Assembly (NCBI GenBank): GCA_027315165.1
Contig: DAHUYN010000001.1
Location: 186,001 to 250,000, forward strand
Direction: 5' to 3'
From: Thermoplasmata archaeon
GTDB taxonomy: Archaea; Thermoplasmatota; Thermoplasmata; Lutacidiplasmatales; UBA184
DNA length: 64,000 nt
Made by a program: the position numbers and the translations under genes. The notes under the pieces are model-generated. The model searched no databases, had not been told where the DNA came from, and worked only from the letters and a program-made list of their open reading frames with translations. This document shows positions 1 to 8,734 of the stretch, in pieces (positions within the stretch are counted from its first letter, which is position 1; each line of letters starts with the position of its first letter).

Positions 1-170
1 GTGTAGTAGAAGACCGGGACCCGGGGCAGGCCGGCCTTGGCGAACTGCTTGGCGAGCAGCGGCGAGCCGCTCCCGGCCGGGCCCTCGAGGAGGGCGAGCC
101 AGCCGGGGGGCAGCGCGGGCCCGAGCTCGGCGTCGAGCTCGGCGATGCCGAAGACGGGCGTGGCCTTCAC
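1..170 (-). CDS. RecA/KaiC-like ATPase, C-terminus outside window
   Basis: Only the first 56 codons are present; the gene runs off the left edge. The GTG start shares its first G with the TAG stop of the upstream gene, so the two are translationally coupled. The visible N-terminus (VKATPVFGIAELDAELG) is the lead-in of RecA/KaiC-family ATPases. It is followed by GPAGSGSPLLAKQF, which sits where a Walker A loop should be but has SP in place of KT/KS. This copy may therefore not bind ATP in the usual way. It is the third RecA-fold gene in a row, which suggests a multi-subunit ATPase or signalling complex; the function is unknown. Confidence 0.6.
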   Translation of the reverse strand, partial: MKATPVFGIAELDAELGPALPPGWLALLEGPAGSGSPLLAKQFAKAGLPRVPVFYY

Positions 171-754
171 TAGGGGCCTCCCCGGCCGACGCGGATCGTC
201 TCGTCGACGACGAGCGAGAGCATCTGGTCGAGCTCGCTCGTCGCGTCCTCGCTGACGGAGAGGACGAGCGCGAGGACCTGGCGGCTCTTCAGGTTGTTCA
301 GCAGGATGTGGAAGAACTCGGAGAGGAGGTCCTTCGGATTGTGGATGGCGAGCGAGTTCACCGAGTCGATGACGACGATCGTCCTCGGGGACGGGTGGCG
401 CCGCAGGAGGTACTCGACCCGCAGCATGATGTCCTCGAGCATCCGCGGGCTCTCGATGTAGGAGGCGTTCGGGAGCGGGTCGCGGTAGTTCATCATGATG
501 TGACTGATCGCGTCGACGAACGACAGGCGCTCCGGCGCCACGTCGAGCGCCTGCGCGAGCGACCAGACGAGCGCCGCGGGGTTCGTCACCGAGACGTAGA
601 TCGTGTGCGTGTCGCCGCTCGAGCCGACGTCCCGGAGCGTCGCCGAGAGGACGGTGAAGTACTCGTCGGCGTAGGCCGCGGGGTCGAGGCGGACCGCGAC
701 GGCGGCGCCGCCCGTGAGGCCGCGCAGGCGGTCGCCGAGGTCCCCGATCGGCAT
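170..754 (-). CDS. Degenerate KaiC/RecA-fold protein without P-loop
   Basis: This 194-residue protein starts at an ATG directly after the stop of the upstream KaiC-like ATPase. It keeps a RecA-like core with a Walker B-like strand (TIVVIDSVNSL, about residues 124-134) and the following helix, but has no GxxGxGKT loop. Many archaea pair an active KaiC/RAD55-like ATPase with such an inactive partner, so a regulatory or scaffold subunit is likely. It overlaps the next gene by one base. No specific pathway can be named from sequence. Confidence 0.6.
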   Translation of the reverse strand: MPIGDLGDRLRGLTGGAAVAVRLDPAAYADEYFTVLSATLRDVGSSGDTHTIYVSVTNPAALVWSLAQALDVAPERLSFVDAISHIMMNYRDPLPNASYIESPRMLEDIMLRVEYLLRRHPSPRTIVVIDSVNSLAIHNPKDLLSEFFHILLNNLKSRQVLALVLSVSEDATSELDQMLSLVVDETIRVGRGGP

Positions 755-1540
755 CTAGACGCCCTCCGGCCGGCTGCCCTTGAGGTGGGGCGCCATCAGG
801 AGGCCGATCGGGGTGAGCTCGATCACGTACTGCGCGCGCGAGTGCGAGGTCCCGCGCATCTTCACGATCTGCAGGACCCGGATGATGTCGCCCTGCCGGC
901 GGGTGTTCCCCATCAGGATGACCCCGTCGACGATCGCCTCCTCGACGCCGTAGAGCGAGAGGCGTCCCGCGGGGTTGCCGACCTCGCTCACGAGGATCGT
1001 GGTGCAGTCGAGCTCCGAGAGCTCCTGGCTCAGCTTGAGCATGAAGTCGCGGATCCGCTCCTCCCGGCGGATGCGGTAGCAGACCGAGGTGAGGGAGTCG
1101 AGCACGACGCGCTTGGCGCCGAGTTCCTGCACGAGGTTCCGGAACGTGAGGACGAGGAGGTCGGTGTCCTCCGACGTGAACTCTTCCCGGTCGAGGCCGA
1201 GGCGCTCGTAGACGACCGGGACGTCGACGAAGACGAGCGAGCCGTTCTCGACGAGCTCGGGCCGGAAGAACTCGAAGGTGCGCAGGTTCTGGACGAGCTT
1301 CTTCGAGGCCTCGGTGACGGAGAGGAACAGCGAGCGCTCCCCCCGCTCGGCGCCCCGGACGAGGAACTCGAGCGAGAGCGTCGTCTTGCCGGTGCCGACG
1401 CTCCCCGAGACGAGGATCATGTTCCCCTTGGGGATCCCGCCGCCGAGGATGTCGTCGAGCCCCTCGATGCCGGTCGCGCACCGGTCCCGGACGAGGGAGT
1501 CGGCACCCGACGGCGAAGCGGACGGTACCTCAGGGACCAT
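755..1540 (-). CDS. KaiC/RAD55-family RecA-superfamily ATPase
   Basis: This 261-residue single-domain KaiC-like ATPase begins with the typical family lead-in (ATGIEGLDDILGGGIPKG) followed by Walker A GSVGTGKT at residues 46-53. A Walker B strand reads RVVLDSLTS. Archaeal members act in signalling, motility (FlaH) or recombination (RadB/RAD55). This one is neither in an archaellum cluster nor beside recombination genes, so its role is unassigned. It is the first of three consecutive RecA-fold genes and follows a HerA/VirB4-like ATPase with 25 bases between them, so all four are probably co-transcribed. Confidence 0.8.
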   Translation of the reverse strand: MVPEVPSASPSGADSLVRDRCATGIEGLDDILGGGIPKGNMILVSGSVGTGKTTLSLEFLVRGAERGERSLFLSVTEASKKLVQNLRTFEFFRPELVENGSLVFVDVPVVYERLGLDREEFTSEDTDLLVLTFRNLVQELGAKRVVLDSLTSVCYRIRREERIRDFMLKLSQELSELDCTTILVSEVGNPAGRLSLYGVEEAIVDGVILMGNTRRQGDIIRVLQIVKMRGTSHSRAQYVIELTPIGLLMAPHLKGSRPEGV

Positions 1541-1565
1541 CGTCGGAAGAACGGGCGGCCCCTCC

Positions 1566-4022
1566 CTATGAGTATTGTGTCGGCGCGGAACCCCCCCCGG
1601 CGTCGACGACCCGACGCCAGCGCTCGGCCGCGAGGGCGAGCTCGTCGGGGCCGACGCTCCCCCCGAGAAGCCGCTCGAACCCCTCCCTCGAGACCGTCCA
1701 CTCCGCTCCGTGGGCCGCCCGCTCGGAGGCGACGAGCAGCCCGGAGTCGCTCAGCCGCCGTCCGAGCGCGCGCACGAGGGCACCCGACGGGTCGGCGCAG
1801 CGGCGGAGCCCCTCGAGGGGGACCCGGAGCGTCGCCGCCCCGTGGCCCTCGAGGAACCCGGCCCACAGGACGAGCGCGACGTGACGCCACTCCGTCGTGG
1901 GACCGGCCCCGGCCGGGGCCGGCCCGGAGGTCATCGGGTCCTTCGAGACGGACCCCCGCGCCGGGACGACGGTCCCGGGCCCGTCGGACACACCCGAGAG
2001 GGACTCCGCCGCGTCGTCCCGCGGCCAGTAGGGCCGCGACGCCGCGGTCGCCGCCTCTTCGGCGGCCCGCCGGCGCGCCTCGCTCTCGCGGGGGGTGGGG
2101 GGGATCCGCACGAACCCGACCCGCTCCCCCTTGCCGAGAAGGAGCGCCGCCACGCCCCGGGGGAGCGCGGCGAGCGACTCGGGCGCGAGCGCGTGCGTGA
2201 GCCGCACGAGGTCCCGCGCGTCCTCGGGGGAGCCTCGAAAGACCGCGAGGTCGGCGGCGTTCGTGCGAAGCGCCTCTCGTACCCCCTCGGGCATCGACGC
2301 GAACGACTGCGTCGCGAGCCAGACGTGCACGTTGGCCCGGCGACCCAGGCGGAGCATCTCCGCGAGCGAGTCGTTCGCGTACCACTGCGCCTCGTCCAGG
2401 ACGAGGAAGGTCTTCGGGGGCGACGGGAGCCCGAGCCGGGCGCTCCAGAACAGGGCCAGGTGGATCGCGAGGAGGTAACGCGCGGCCGACTCGCCCACCG
2501 TGACCGCGTCGCCGGTGACGACGGTGATCCGACCCTCGGCGGAGAGGTCTCGAGGGCGGAGCCTCGCCTCCCGGGCCCCGAGAAGGGCCCGGAGCGCGGG
2601 CCGACCCGTGAGCTCTCGGACGAGACGGGCGCTTCCCTCGACCTCCTCCGGGCGCGCCCGGGCCCGGTCGACGAGCGCGTCGACGCGTTCCCGGGCCTCG
2701 GGCGGCACCGGGCCGATCCGTCCGGTCGAGGCGGAGAGGAGCCGCTCGACGTCCTCGAGGGTCGCCGACGGGATCGCCGCGGCCGCCGCGAAGGCGGCGC
2801 GCAGGGTCTCCTCGATCCGCGGACCCCAGAACGGCGTGTCGGCGTACCGCGCGGCCCGTACCCGCCGGAGCGCATCGACGAGGTCCCCGAGCGCCCGGTC
2901 CGCGACGGCGGAGCCGACGCCCCCCTCACGGAGGGCGTCGACGAGGTCGATCGCCGCGGGCGAGCTCGAGGGCGAGACCCAGACGATCCGGCGCAGGTCG
3001 ACGGGCGAGAGCCTCGTCAGGAACCGTCGGCCGGTGTCGCCGATCGGGTCGAAGAGGACGACCGAGCCCCTCGAGGCCGCCGCGACGGCGAGACGGAGCA
3101 GGAGGGAGCTCTTCCCCATGCCGGTCTCGCCGACGACGGCGAGGTGGCGCCCCTCACCGGGCTCGAGGGGAAGCGTCCAGGTGCGACCGTCACTGCCCGG
3201 ACCGATCGGGATCCCGGTGCCGGCCGCTTCGGCCTCGGGCGCGGCCGAGAACGGCGAGTCCGGGGCCGGCAGGATCCCGGCGACCTCGACCTCCGACAGC
3301 AGGAGGGAGCGCGGCCCTCGTCGCCAGAGGCCGTTCCGACGGCGGAAGGCCAGGTGGCCGTCGCCGTCCCGGCCCGAGCCGATCGTGAGCAGCCGGAGGA
3401 GCGGGTCCCTGTCGATCGGGTGCCCGAGCGCCGGGGCCACGCTCAGCTCGACGACCCAGAACGGGCTCCGCACACGACGCTCCCTCCGGTCCCGGTCGAG
3501 ACGCTCCGGCCCGGTGAGCGGACGGGCGCGGAAACCGGGTGGCACGCGCGTCGGCTCGAGCGCGGCGGCCGGCCGGCGGGTGACCGTGGCCCCGCCGCCG
3601 GCCCGGAGGTGCCAGCGGACCGTCCGGACCGCCGGGATCGTCGCGAGCGCGGCGAGGACCGTCTCGCACCAGGGCCTCGGCGCCTCCTGCGCGACGGAGC
3701 CGCCCTCGGGGAGCTCGAGCCGGCCGAAGACCTCGGGGCGGGCCCCGTTCCGGGCCCAGCCCGGGACCGGCACCGCGCGCCAGCAGTGGGGGCCGTAGGC
3801 GGGCAGGAGGAGCCGCTCGACCCATCTTTGGCTCGTTGCGTCGGCCGCGGTGAGCAGGACCGCCGCCGCGGGGCCGGTGTGCCAGAGGAGCTCGAGCTCG
3901 ACGCCGAACGCCGACGCGGCCCGCAGGGGATCGAGGATCGGCGACGTCTCGCGCTCCCGTCCCGGGGCGTCCGTCGTCACGGGCCCTCGGGAGAAGCGCC
4001 AGGCGGCCCGAGCGGCTCCCAC
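1566..4022 (-). CDS. HerA/VirB4/FtsK-type ATPase
   Basis: This 818-residue P-loop ATPase of the HerA/FtsK superfamily has Walker A GETGMGKS (298-305) followed by VVLFDPIGDTG, and Walker B TFLVLDEAQWY (about 538-548). Both resemble archaeal conjugation or DNA-translocation ATPases. The N-terminal ~290 residues are a family-specific region of no recognisable fold. The C-terminal ~120 residues look like a winged-helix domain. No NurA or Mre11/Rad50 gene is nearby, so it is not the classical HerA-NurA repair pair. The linked RecA/KaiC-like genes suggest a dedicated DNA- or secretion-related machine. The start codon is uncertain within the first ~35 residues. Confidence 0.7.
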   Translation of the reverse strand: MGAARAAWRFSRGPVTTDAPGRERETSPILDPLRAASAFGVELELLWHTGPAAAVLLTAADATSQRWVERLLLPAYGPHCWRAVPVPGWARNGARPEVFGRLELPEGGSVAQEAPRPWCETVLAALATIPAVRTVRWHLRAGGGATVTRRPAAALEPTRVPPGFRARPLTGPERLDRDRRERRVRSPFWVVELSVAPALGHPIDRDPLLRLLTIGSGRDGDGHLAFRRRNGLWRRGPRSLLLSEVEVAGILPAPDSPFSAAPEAEAAGTGIPIGPGSDGRTWTLPLEPGEGRHLAVVGETGMGKSSLLLRLAVAAASRGSVVLFDPIGDTGRRFLTRLSPVDLRRIVWVSPSSSPAAIDLVDALREGGVGSAVADRALGDLVDALRRVRAARYADTPFWGPRIEETLRAAFAAAAAIPSATLEDVERLLSASTGRIGPVPPEARERVDALVDRARARPEEVEGSARLVRELTGRPALRALLGAREARLRPRDLSAEGRITVVTGDAVTVGESAARYLLAIHLALFWSARLGLPSPPKTFLVLDEAQWYANDSLAEMLRLGRRANVHVWLATQSFASMPEGVREALRTNAADLAVFRGSPEDARDLVRLTHALAPESLAALPRGVAALLLGKGERVGFVRIPPTPRESEARRRAAEEAATAASRPYWPRDDAAESLSGVSDGPGTVVPARGSVSKDPMTSGPAPAGAGPTTEWRHVALVLWAGFLEGHGAATLRVPLEGLRRCADPSGALVRALGRRLSDSGLLVASERAAHGAEWTVSREGFERLLGGSVGPDELALAAERWRRVVDAGGGSAPTQYS

Positions 4023-4146
4023 ACGGGAGCGGGGGAAGGCTCGAGGCTCCTAGGCTCGGTCCCCGCCGGAGGATGAACGGTGCGCGACGGCGCGCTCGCT
4101 ACGCTCAAGTAGCGTCCCCTCTCCCTTGAGGGACCCACGGAACGAC

Positions 4147-5262
4147 ATGTCCTCGCTCGAGGAGCAGATCGCCTCTGTCGAGGAGGAGATCCGGACCACC
4201 CAGTACAACAAGGCGACCCAGCACCACATCGGGCGCCTCCGGGCCAAGCTGGCGTTTCTCCGTCTCGAGCGGGAGAAGCGCGCCTCGAGCAAGGGCGGCG
4301 GCACCGGCTACGCGGTCCGAAAGTCGGGGAACGCCACGGTCGGGCTCGTCGGCTACCCGTCCGTCGGGAAGTCGACGCTCCTCAACCGCATCACGGGGAC
4401 GCAGAGCGAGACGGGCGCCTACGACTTCACGACGCTCTCGATCATTCCGGGGATGCTCCGCTGGGGCGGCGCCTCGATCCAGGTCCTGGACATGCCGGGG
4501 CTCGTCCCCGGTGCGGCCCGCGGCCGCGGTCGTGGCCGCGAGGTACTGAGCGTCGTCCGGTCGACGGACATGGTCCTCTTCCTGATCGACCCCGAGCACT
4601 CCGACTTCCGGGCCCTGCTCAACGAGCTCGAGGGCGCGGGGGTCCGCATCAACACGCGACCGCCCCGGATCGTCCTCACGAGGGCCGACCGCGGCGGCCT
4701 CACGGTCTCGAGCACGGTCCGCCTCACGCACCTCGGGGGGGGCCTCGCGGTGCAGATCGCCCGAGAGTTCGGCATCCACAACGGCTCCCTGGTCCTGCGC
4801 GAGGACGCGACGACCGACCAGCTGATCGACGCCCTCGCCGGCAACCGCGTCTACCTCTACGCGATCCTGGGCGTCAACAAGAGCGAGCTCCTCACGAACG
4901 TCGAGCGCGAGCGCCTCCGCGCCCAGCTCCGGCCGTTCCACGCCCTCTTCTTCTCGGCCCGCACGGGCGAGGGGGTCCCCGAGCTGATCGACGCGATCGG
5001 CCGGACGCTCGCCTTCATCCGGATCTACGTCAAGCCCCCCGGTCGCGAGCCCGATCGCGACGAGCCGGTGATCCTCCGTCGTGGCCACAAGATCGGCGAC
5101 CTCCTCGAGCGCCTCCCCAACGACCTCTCGCGGAACTTCCGCGCGGCGATGGTCTGGGGGGCGAGCGCCCGGTTCCCGGGTCAGACCGTCGGCCGCGACC
5201 ACGTCCTCGCGGACGAGGACGTCGTCACCGTCGTCGTGCAGCGCGGCCGAGGCCCGGCGTAG
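4147..5262 (+). CDS. DRG-family (Rbg/Obg-like) GTPase
   Basis: This translation-associated GTPase of the developmentally regulated GTP-binding (DRG) family has 371 residues from the chosen ATG. It has an N-terminal coiled helix (SSLEEQIASVEEEIRTTQ), G1 GYPSVGKS at 69-76, G3 LDMPGLVPGA, an inserted S5-like region, and a C-terminal TGS domain ending in VVVQRGRGPA. The family length is about 365-370, which supports ATG 4147 over an upstream in-frame TTG at 4126. DRG proteins bind ribosomes and assist translation. The 3' end overlaps the convergent fibrillarin gene by 38 bases. Confidence 0.93.
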   Translation: MSSLEEQIASVEEEIRTTQYNKATQHHIGRLRAKLAFLRLEREKRASSKGGGTGYAVRKSGNATVGLVGYPSVGKSTLLNRITGTQSETGAYDFTTLSIIPGMLRWGGASIQVLDMPGLVPGAARGRGRGREVLSVVRSTDMVLFLIDPEHSDFRALLNELEGAGVRINTRPPRIVLTRADRGGLTVSSTVRLTHLGGGLAVQIAREFGIHNGSLVLREDATTDQLIDALAGNRVYLYAILGVNKSELLTNVERERLRAQLRPFHALFFSARTGEGVPELIDAIGRTLAFIRIYVKPPGREPDRDEPVILRRGHKIGDLLERLPNDLSRNFRAAMVWGASARFPGQTVGRDHVLADEDVVTVVVQRGRGPA

Positions 5263-6001
5263 CGCTCGCGGAGCCCCCGGCCGCGCCGCCGCCGAAGAGC
5301 CGCGCGGTCGCGGTGGCGCCGACGAGGAAGTGGCGCCGGTGGAACGGCTCGAGCGCCGTCGCCGAGTCGACCTCGAGGCCCCCCTCGGCGAGCGCCCGCG
5401 ACGCCGCCTCGAGGTAGGCCCGGGGCTCGGGCCCCCGGCCGAGGCTCGCCGTCTTCAGGGCGAGCACGACGGGTCTCGACGGGCCCAGGAACAGCCGCGC
5501 ATTCTCGAGCACGATCTCGACCTGGTCCGGCTGCGCCACGTCCGCGTACAGCCCGTCGGCGGTGGCGACGTCGCCCGCGTACTCCTCCGGGCGCCGTGCG
5601 TCCGCCAGGAGGGGGAGCACGTTCGGGTACCGCTCGGCGAGCGCGAGGAGGCGCGCGAACGGCCTCACGCTCCGCTCGACGGCGAGGACGGCCCCGCGCG
5701 GGCCGACGAGGTCGGCGACGTGCGAGACCGTCGTGCCGGTCGCGGCGCCGAGGTAGAGCCACGTCTCCCCGACCCCGGGGAGCGTCGGCTCGGCCTGCTT
5801 GGCGAGCGCTGCGCCGAGCTTGCTCCGGTGCGGCTCCCAGTGGCGGAGCAGGCGTCCGTCGCGCGCGAGGACGCGTTCGCCGTAGACGGGGCCGCCCTCG
5901 GGGTCGAGCCCCTCGGTGTAGAGGACGGGGTGCCGCTCCTCCGTGCGCAGGAGGAGGCGGCTCTGCCCCGCGTGCGCGCGGAACCGCTGGCGCTCCCTCA
6001 A
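5225..6001 (-). CDS. flpA: Fibrillarin-like rRNA/tRNA 2'-O-methyltransferase
   Basis: This is the catalytic subunit of C/D box RNPs. With Nop5, L7Ae and guide RNAs it 2'-O-methylates rRNA and tRNA using SAM. The protein has 258 residues. Diagnostic stretches are the N-terminal GPVYGE, the strand and glycine loop WLYLGAATGTTVSHVAD and the downstream VLAVERSVRPF, which form the SAM site, and DGLYADVAQPDQ. The gene overlaps the end of nop5 by four bases, and the two products form a stable complex. The C-terminal ~25 residues are Ala/Gly/Arg-rich and lie over the end of the convergent DRG gene. Confidence 0.95.
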   Translation of the reverse strand: MRERQRFRAHAGQSRLLLRTEERHPVLYTEGLDPEGGPVYGERVLARDGRLLRHWEPHRSKLGAALAKQAEPTLPGVGETWLYLGAATGTTVSHVADLVGPRGAVLAVERSVRPFARLLALAERYPNVLPLLADARRPEEYAGDVATADGLYADVAQPDQVEIVLENARLFLGPSRPVVLALKTASLGRGPEPRAYLEAASRALAEGGLEVDSATALEPFHRRHFLVGATATARLFGGGAAGGSASATPGLGRAARRR

Positions 6002-6894
6002 GGCCGCCTCTGGAGCTGGCGGATGCGACGGTCGCGCCTCGCGACGAGGGCCTCAGAGAGGTCTCTGTGCGTGAGCTCGTCGGCGCGTGCGGCGATGACG
6101 GCGAGCGCGGCGAGGCTCCGCGCGTAGCGGCCCTGGCGGTCCAAGGGAACGTCGACCATCCGGGCGGCCCGGAAGATGAGACCGAAGCGCGGTCCGTGGC
6201 CGCCCTGCGGGCGGCGTCGCGCCCCGAGGAGCTGGAGCCGCGAGGCGGAGATCCTCGAGAGGGTCCGTCGGTCCCCGACCGCGGCGACGAGGCGCGCGGC
6301 CACGCGGCTGCCGAGCAGCTCGGAGAGGTTCGGGACGACCTTGCGGGCCTCGCGGTCGAGCCGCTCGACGAGGCGCGCGTGGTGGCGGGCGAGCGCGTCC
6401 CGCTCGACCGCGAGCTCGTCCTTGTACTCCGCGAGCGCGCCGGTGGGACCGGCCAGGAACTGGGCGAGCGCGCCGCTCTCCCGGCCGAGCGCTCGTTCGA
6501 CGCGCTCCTCCTCGCGGGCGAGCGCGATCAGGGTCTCCTCCTCGGAGGCGAGGGCCCGCGCGAGGCGCGCGCGAGCCAGCGCGAGGGCCGCCGCCCGGCG
6601 CCTCGAGGCCGCGACCGGGGGTAGCCGCGCCAGCGCCCGACGCAGGTCGGCGCGGGGCGTGGGGCCGACCTCGAGCCCGGCCCGGCCGAACCGCTCGCGG
6701 AGGGCGGCGTCCGGGCTCGTCACGGCGCCGGGGGCGGCTCGGGCCCAACGCGCGGCCCGCTCGGCGACGGGGGACGCGTAGCCGGCGGCGACCTCGACCT
6801 CGGCGCCGTCGAGCGGCAGGGAGGCGACCGGCCCCTCGGGCAGCGAGACGCGGTAGAGCGTGAGGCCGCCCCGGAGGAGGACGGCCGCCGTCAC
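5998..6894 (-). CDS. nop5: Nop5/Nop56/58-like C/D box RNP scaffold
   Basis: The protein bridges fibrillarin to L7Ae-bound C/D box guide RNA. It has 298 residues: an N-terminal fibrillarin-binding domain, a long Ala/Arg-rich coiled-coil (about 85-170), and the Nop domain with signature VPNLSELLGSRVAARL and SRISASRLQLLGA. The GTG start overlaps the TGA of purF (GTGA) and the end overlaps flpA, giving a purF-nop5-flpA operon. At about 300 residues it is shorter than the ~370-400 typical of other archaea, mainly in the N-terminal domain. Confidence 0.93.
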   Translation of the reverse strand: MTAAVLLRGGLTLYRVSLPEGPVASLPLDGAEVEVAAGYASPVAERAARWARAAPGAVTSPDAALRERFGRAGLEVGPTPRADLRRALARLPPVAASRRRAAALALARARLARALASEEETLIALAREEERVERALGRESGALAQFLAGPTGALAEYKDELAVERDALARHHARLVERLDREARKVVPNLSELLGSRVAARLVAAVGDRRTLSRISASRLQLLGARRRPQGGHGPRFGLIFRAARMVDVPLDRQGRYARSLAALAVIAARADELTHRDLSEALVARRDRRIRQLQRRP

Positions 6895-8303
6895 CCGGGG
6901 AACTCCTCCAGGTGGCGCTGGAACCGCCGCTGCTCCTGCGGGACCTCGACCGGGTAGCGCCCCGTGAGACAGCCGAGGCAGAGCTGCTCTTCACGCATCC
7001 CGATCGCGTCGACGAGCCCGGCCATCGACAGGTAGTGGACCGAGTCGGCGCCGACGGCCGCGGCGACCTCCGCCTCCGTCCGACCGGCGGCGACGAGCTG
7101 CTTGCGCTCCTTCATGTCGACGCCGAAGTAGCACGGCGCGACGATCGGCGGGCAGCCGATGCGCACGTCGACGCGCGTCGCGCCGGCGGCGCGGACCATC
7201 ACGACGATCTCGCGAAGGGTCGTGCCCCGGACGATGGAGTCGTCGAGCAGGACGACGCGCCGTCCCTTGAGGAGTCCCGGGACCGGGTGGAGCTTGACGC
7301 GGACCTCCTCCTCGCGCCGCTTCTGGTCGGGGAGGATGAACGTCCGCTCGACGAAGCGGTTCTTGATGAGGCCCTCCGCATAGGGGATCTTCGAGACCTC
7401 GCTGAAGCCGAGCGCCTGAGGCCGCGACGAGTCCGGCACGGGCATCACGACGTCGGCCTCGACGGGGCTCTCCTGGGCGAGGCGACGCCCGATCCGGTGC
7501 CGCACGTCGTAGACGGCGCGTTCCTCGACCACCGAGTCCGGGCGGGAGAAGTAGACCCACTCGAACATGCAGTGGGCCCGCTCGCCGGTCGTGGCCATCC
7601 GGGAGGCGTGCGCGATCTGGCCCTTCTCGAGGACCAGGACCTCGCCGGGGGCGACGTCGCGGACGAGCCGGCCGCCCATCAGCTCGATCGCGACGGACTC
7701 GCTCGCGACGGCGACGCCGCCGTCCAGCGTGCCGAGGACGAGGGGGCGGATCCCGAGCGGGTCGCGGAAGGCGATCACCTTCGGGCCGACGACCATGACG
7801 ACGGCGTAGCCGCCGATGAGTTCGGCCGACGCGCGGCGGATGGCGGCCTCGAGGTCGCGCGTCCGCCCGAACTCGACGGCGATCATCTGCGCCATCGTCT
7901 CGGAGTCGGCGCTCCCGAGGAACTCGACCCCCTGCGCCTGGAGGCGGCGCCGGACGCGCTCGAAGTTGACGATGTCGCCGTTGTGCGCGAGGGCGGCGTC
8001 CTCCTGCTTGAGCTTGACGACGAGCGGCTGCGCGTTCTCGAGGTCGCTCGTCCCCGTCGTCGAGTAGCGGACGTGTCCGATGCCCGTCGGGCCCCGGAGC
8101 GACTCGAGGATCTCGTTGGAGAAGATCTCGTGGACGAGCCCCATCCCCTTGCGGTGGTGGAGGACGCCGTGGGAGGTCGTGGCGATGCCGGCCGACTCTT
8201 GGCCCCGGTGCTGCAGGGCGCGCAGGCCCCGGTAGAGATAGGGGGCCGCGCCACGGCCCGTGAGGGAGACGCCGACGACCCCGCAGAACTCGCGGTTCGT
8301 CAT
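6891..8303 (-). CDS. purF: Amidophosphoribosyltransferase
   Basis: This enzyme catalyses the first step of purine synthesis: PRPP plus glutamine to phosphoribosylamine. It has 470 residues. Cys7, after a six-residue leader, would be the N-terminal nucleophile of the glutaminase once the leader is removed. The PRPP-binding loop VLLDDSIVRGTT is at 351-362. Cys245, Cys392, Cys443 and Cys446 match the four Fe-S ligands of the Bacillus-type enzyme, so a structural [4Fe-4S] cluster and oxygen sensitivity are likely. It heads the operon with nop5 and flpA and has its own TATA box about 50 bases upstream. Confidence 0.96.
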   Translation of the reverse strand: MTNREFCGVVGVSLTGRGAAPYLYRGLRALQHRGQESAGIATTSHGVLHHRKGMGLVHEIFSNEILESLRGPTGIGHVRYSTTGTSDLENAQPLVVKLKQEDAALAHNGDIVNFERVRRRLQAQGVEFLGSADSETMAQMIAVEFGRTRDLEAAIRRASAELIGGYAVVMVVGPKVIAFRDPLGIRPLVLGTLDGGVAVASESVAIELMGGRLVRDVAPGEVLVLEKGQIAHASRMATTGERAHCMFEWVYFSRPDSVVEERAVYDVRHRIGRRLAQESPVEADVVMPVPDSSRPQALGFSEVSKIPYAEGLIKNRFVERTFILPDQKRREEEVRVKLHPVPGLLKGRRVVLLDDSIVRGTTLREIVVMVRAAGATRVDVRIGCPPIVAPCYFGVDMKERKQLVAAGRTEAEVAAAVGADSVHYLSMAGLVDAIGMREEQLCLGCLTGRYPVEVPQEQRRFQRHLEEFPG

Positions 8304-8350
8304 GGCTCGGGCGGAGACGCTCGCCTCCGGCCCGAGCCACCTTGTAATGG

Positions 8351-8359
8351 GTTTTAAGC
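8351..8359 (-). promoter_or_regulatory. TATA box for purF-nop5-flpA
   Basis: On the minus strand the AT-rich GCTTAAAAC lies in an otherwise very GC-rich gap between rpl12 and purF, about 50 bases before the purF ATG. This predicts a transcript with a short leader of roughly 20-25 bases. Confidence 0.5.
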
Positions 8360-8382
8360 GAAGCGGCCCCGGGGGTGCTCGC

Positions 8383-8700
8383 TCAACCGAAGAGGGCGGA
8401 GAGACCCTCGGCGGCCTCCTCCTCGGAGACGCCCTTCTCCTCTTTCTTCTCCTCTTCCTTCTTCTCGCCCTTGCCCTCCTTCTTCTCGGCGGGTGCGGCC
8501 GCGGGCGCGGCCGGGGCGGCGAAGGTCTCGGCCTTCGCGAGGACCTCGGTGAGGTTGACCCCCTCGAGCGACGCGAGGAGCGCCTTCACGCGGGCCGTGT
8601 CGGGGGTGATCCCCGCGGCCCCGAGAACGCTCGTCAGTCCCTTCTCATCGATCGGCTTTCCTGCGGCGTTGAGCAGCAGCGCACCGTACACGTACTCCAT
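8383..8700 (-). CDS. rpl12: Ribosomal protein L12/P1
   Basis: This is the archaeal/eukaryotic-type stalk protein (P1) of 105 residues. It has the N-terminal dimerisation domain ([17 protein letters not shown]), an Ala/Pro hinge (about 63-70), a highly charged Lys/Glu stretch, and the conserved C-terminal tail ending GLSALFG that recruits elongation factors. It is transcribed after rpl1 and rpl10, the standard archaeal order. Confidence 0.97.
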   Translation of the reverse strand: MEYVYGALLLNAAGKPIDEKGLTSVLGAAGITPDTARVKALLASLEGVNLTEVLAKAETFAAPAAPAAAPAEKKEGKGEKKEEEKKEEKGVSEEEAAEGLSALFG

Positions 8701-8734
8701 CGTTGTGCCTCCGTTGGTTCCGGGTGGACCTTGT

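Noticed and set aside
1575-4076. 833-codon plus-strand frame opposite the HerA-like gene
   Set aside because: Low-complexity Arg/Gly/Glu/Pro product typical of the antisense of very GC-rich genes; the minus strand has clear P-loop motifs.
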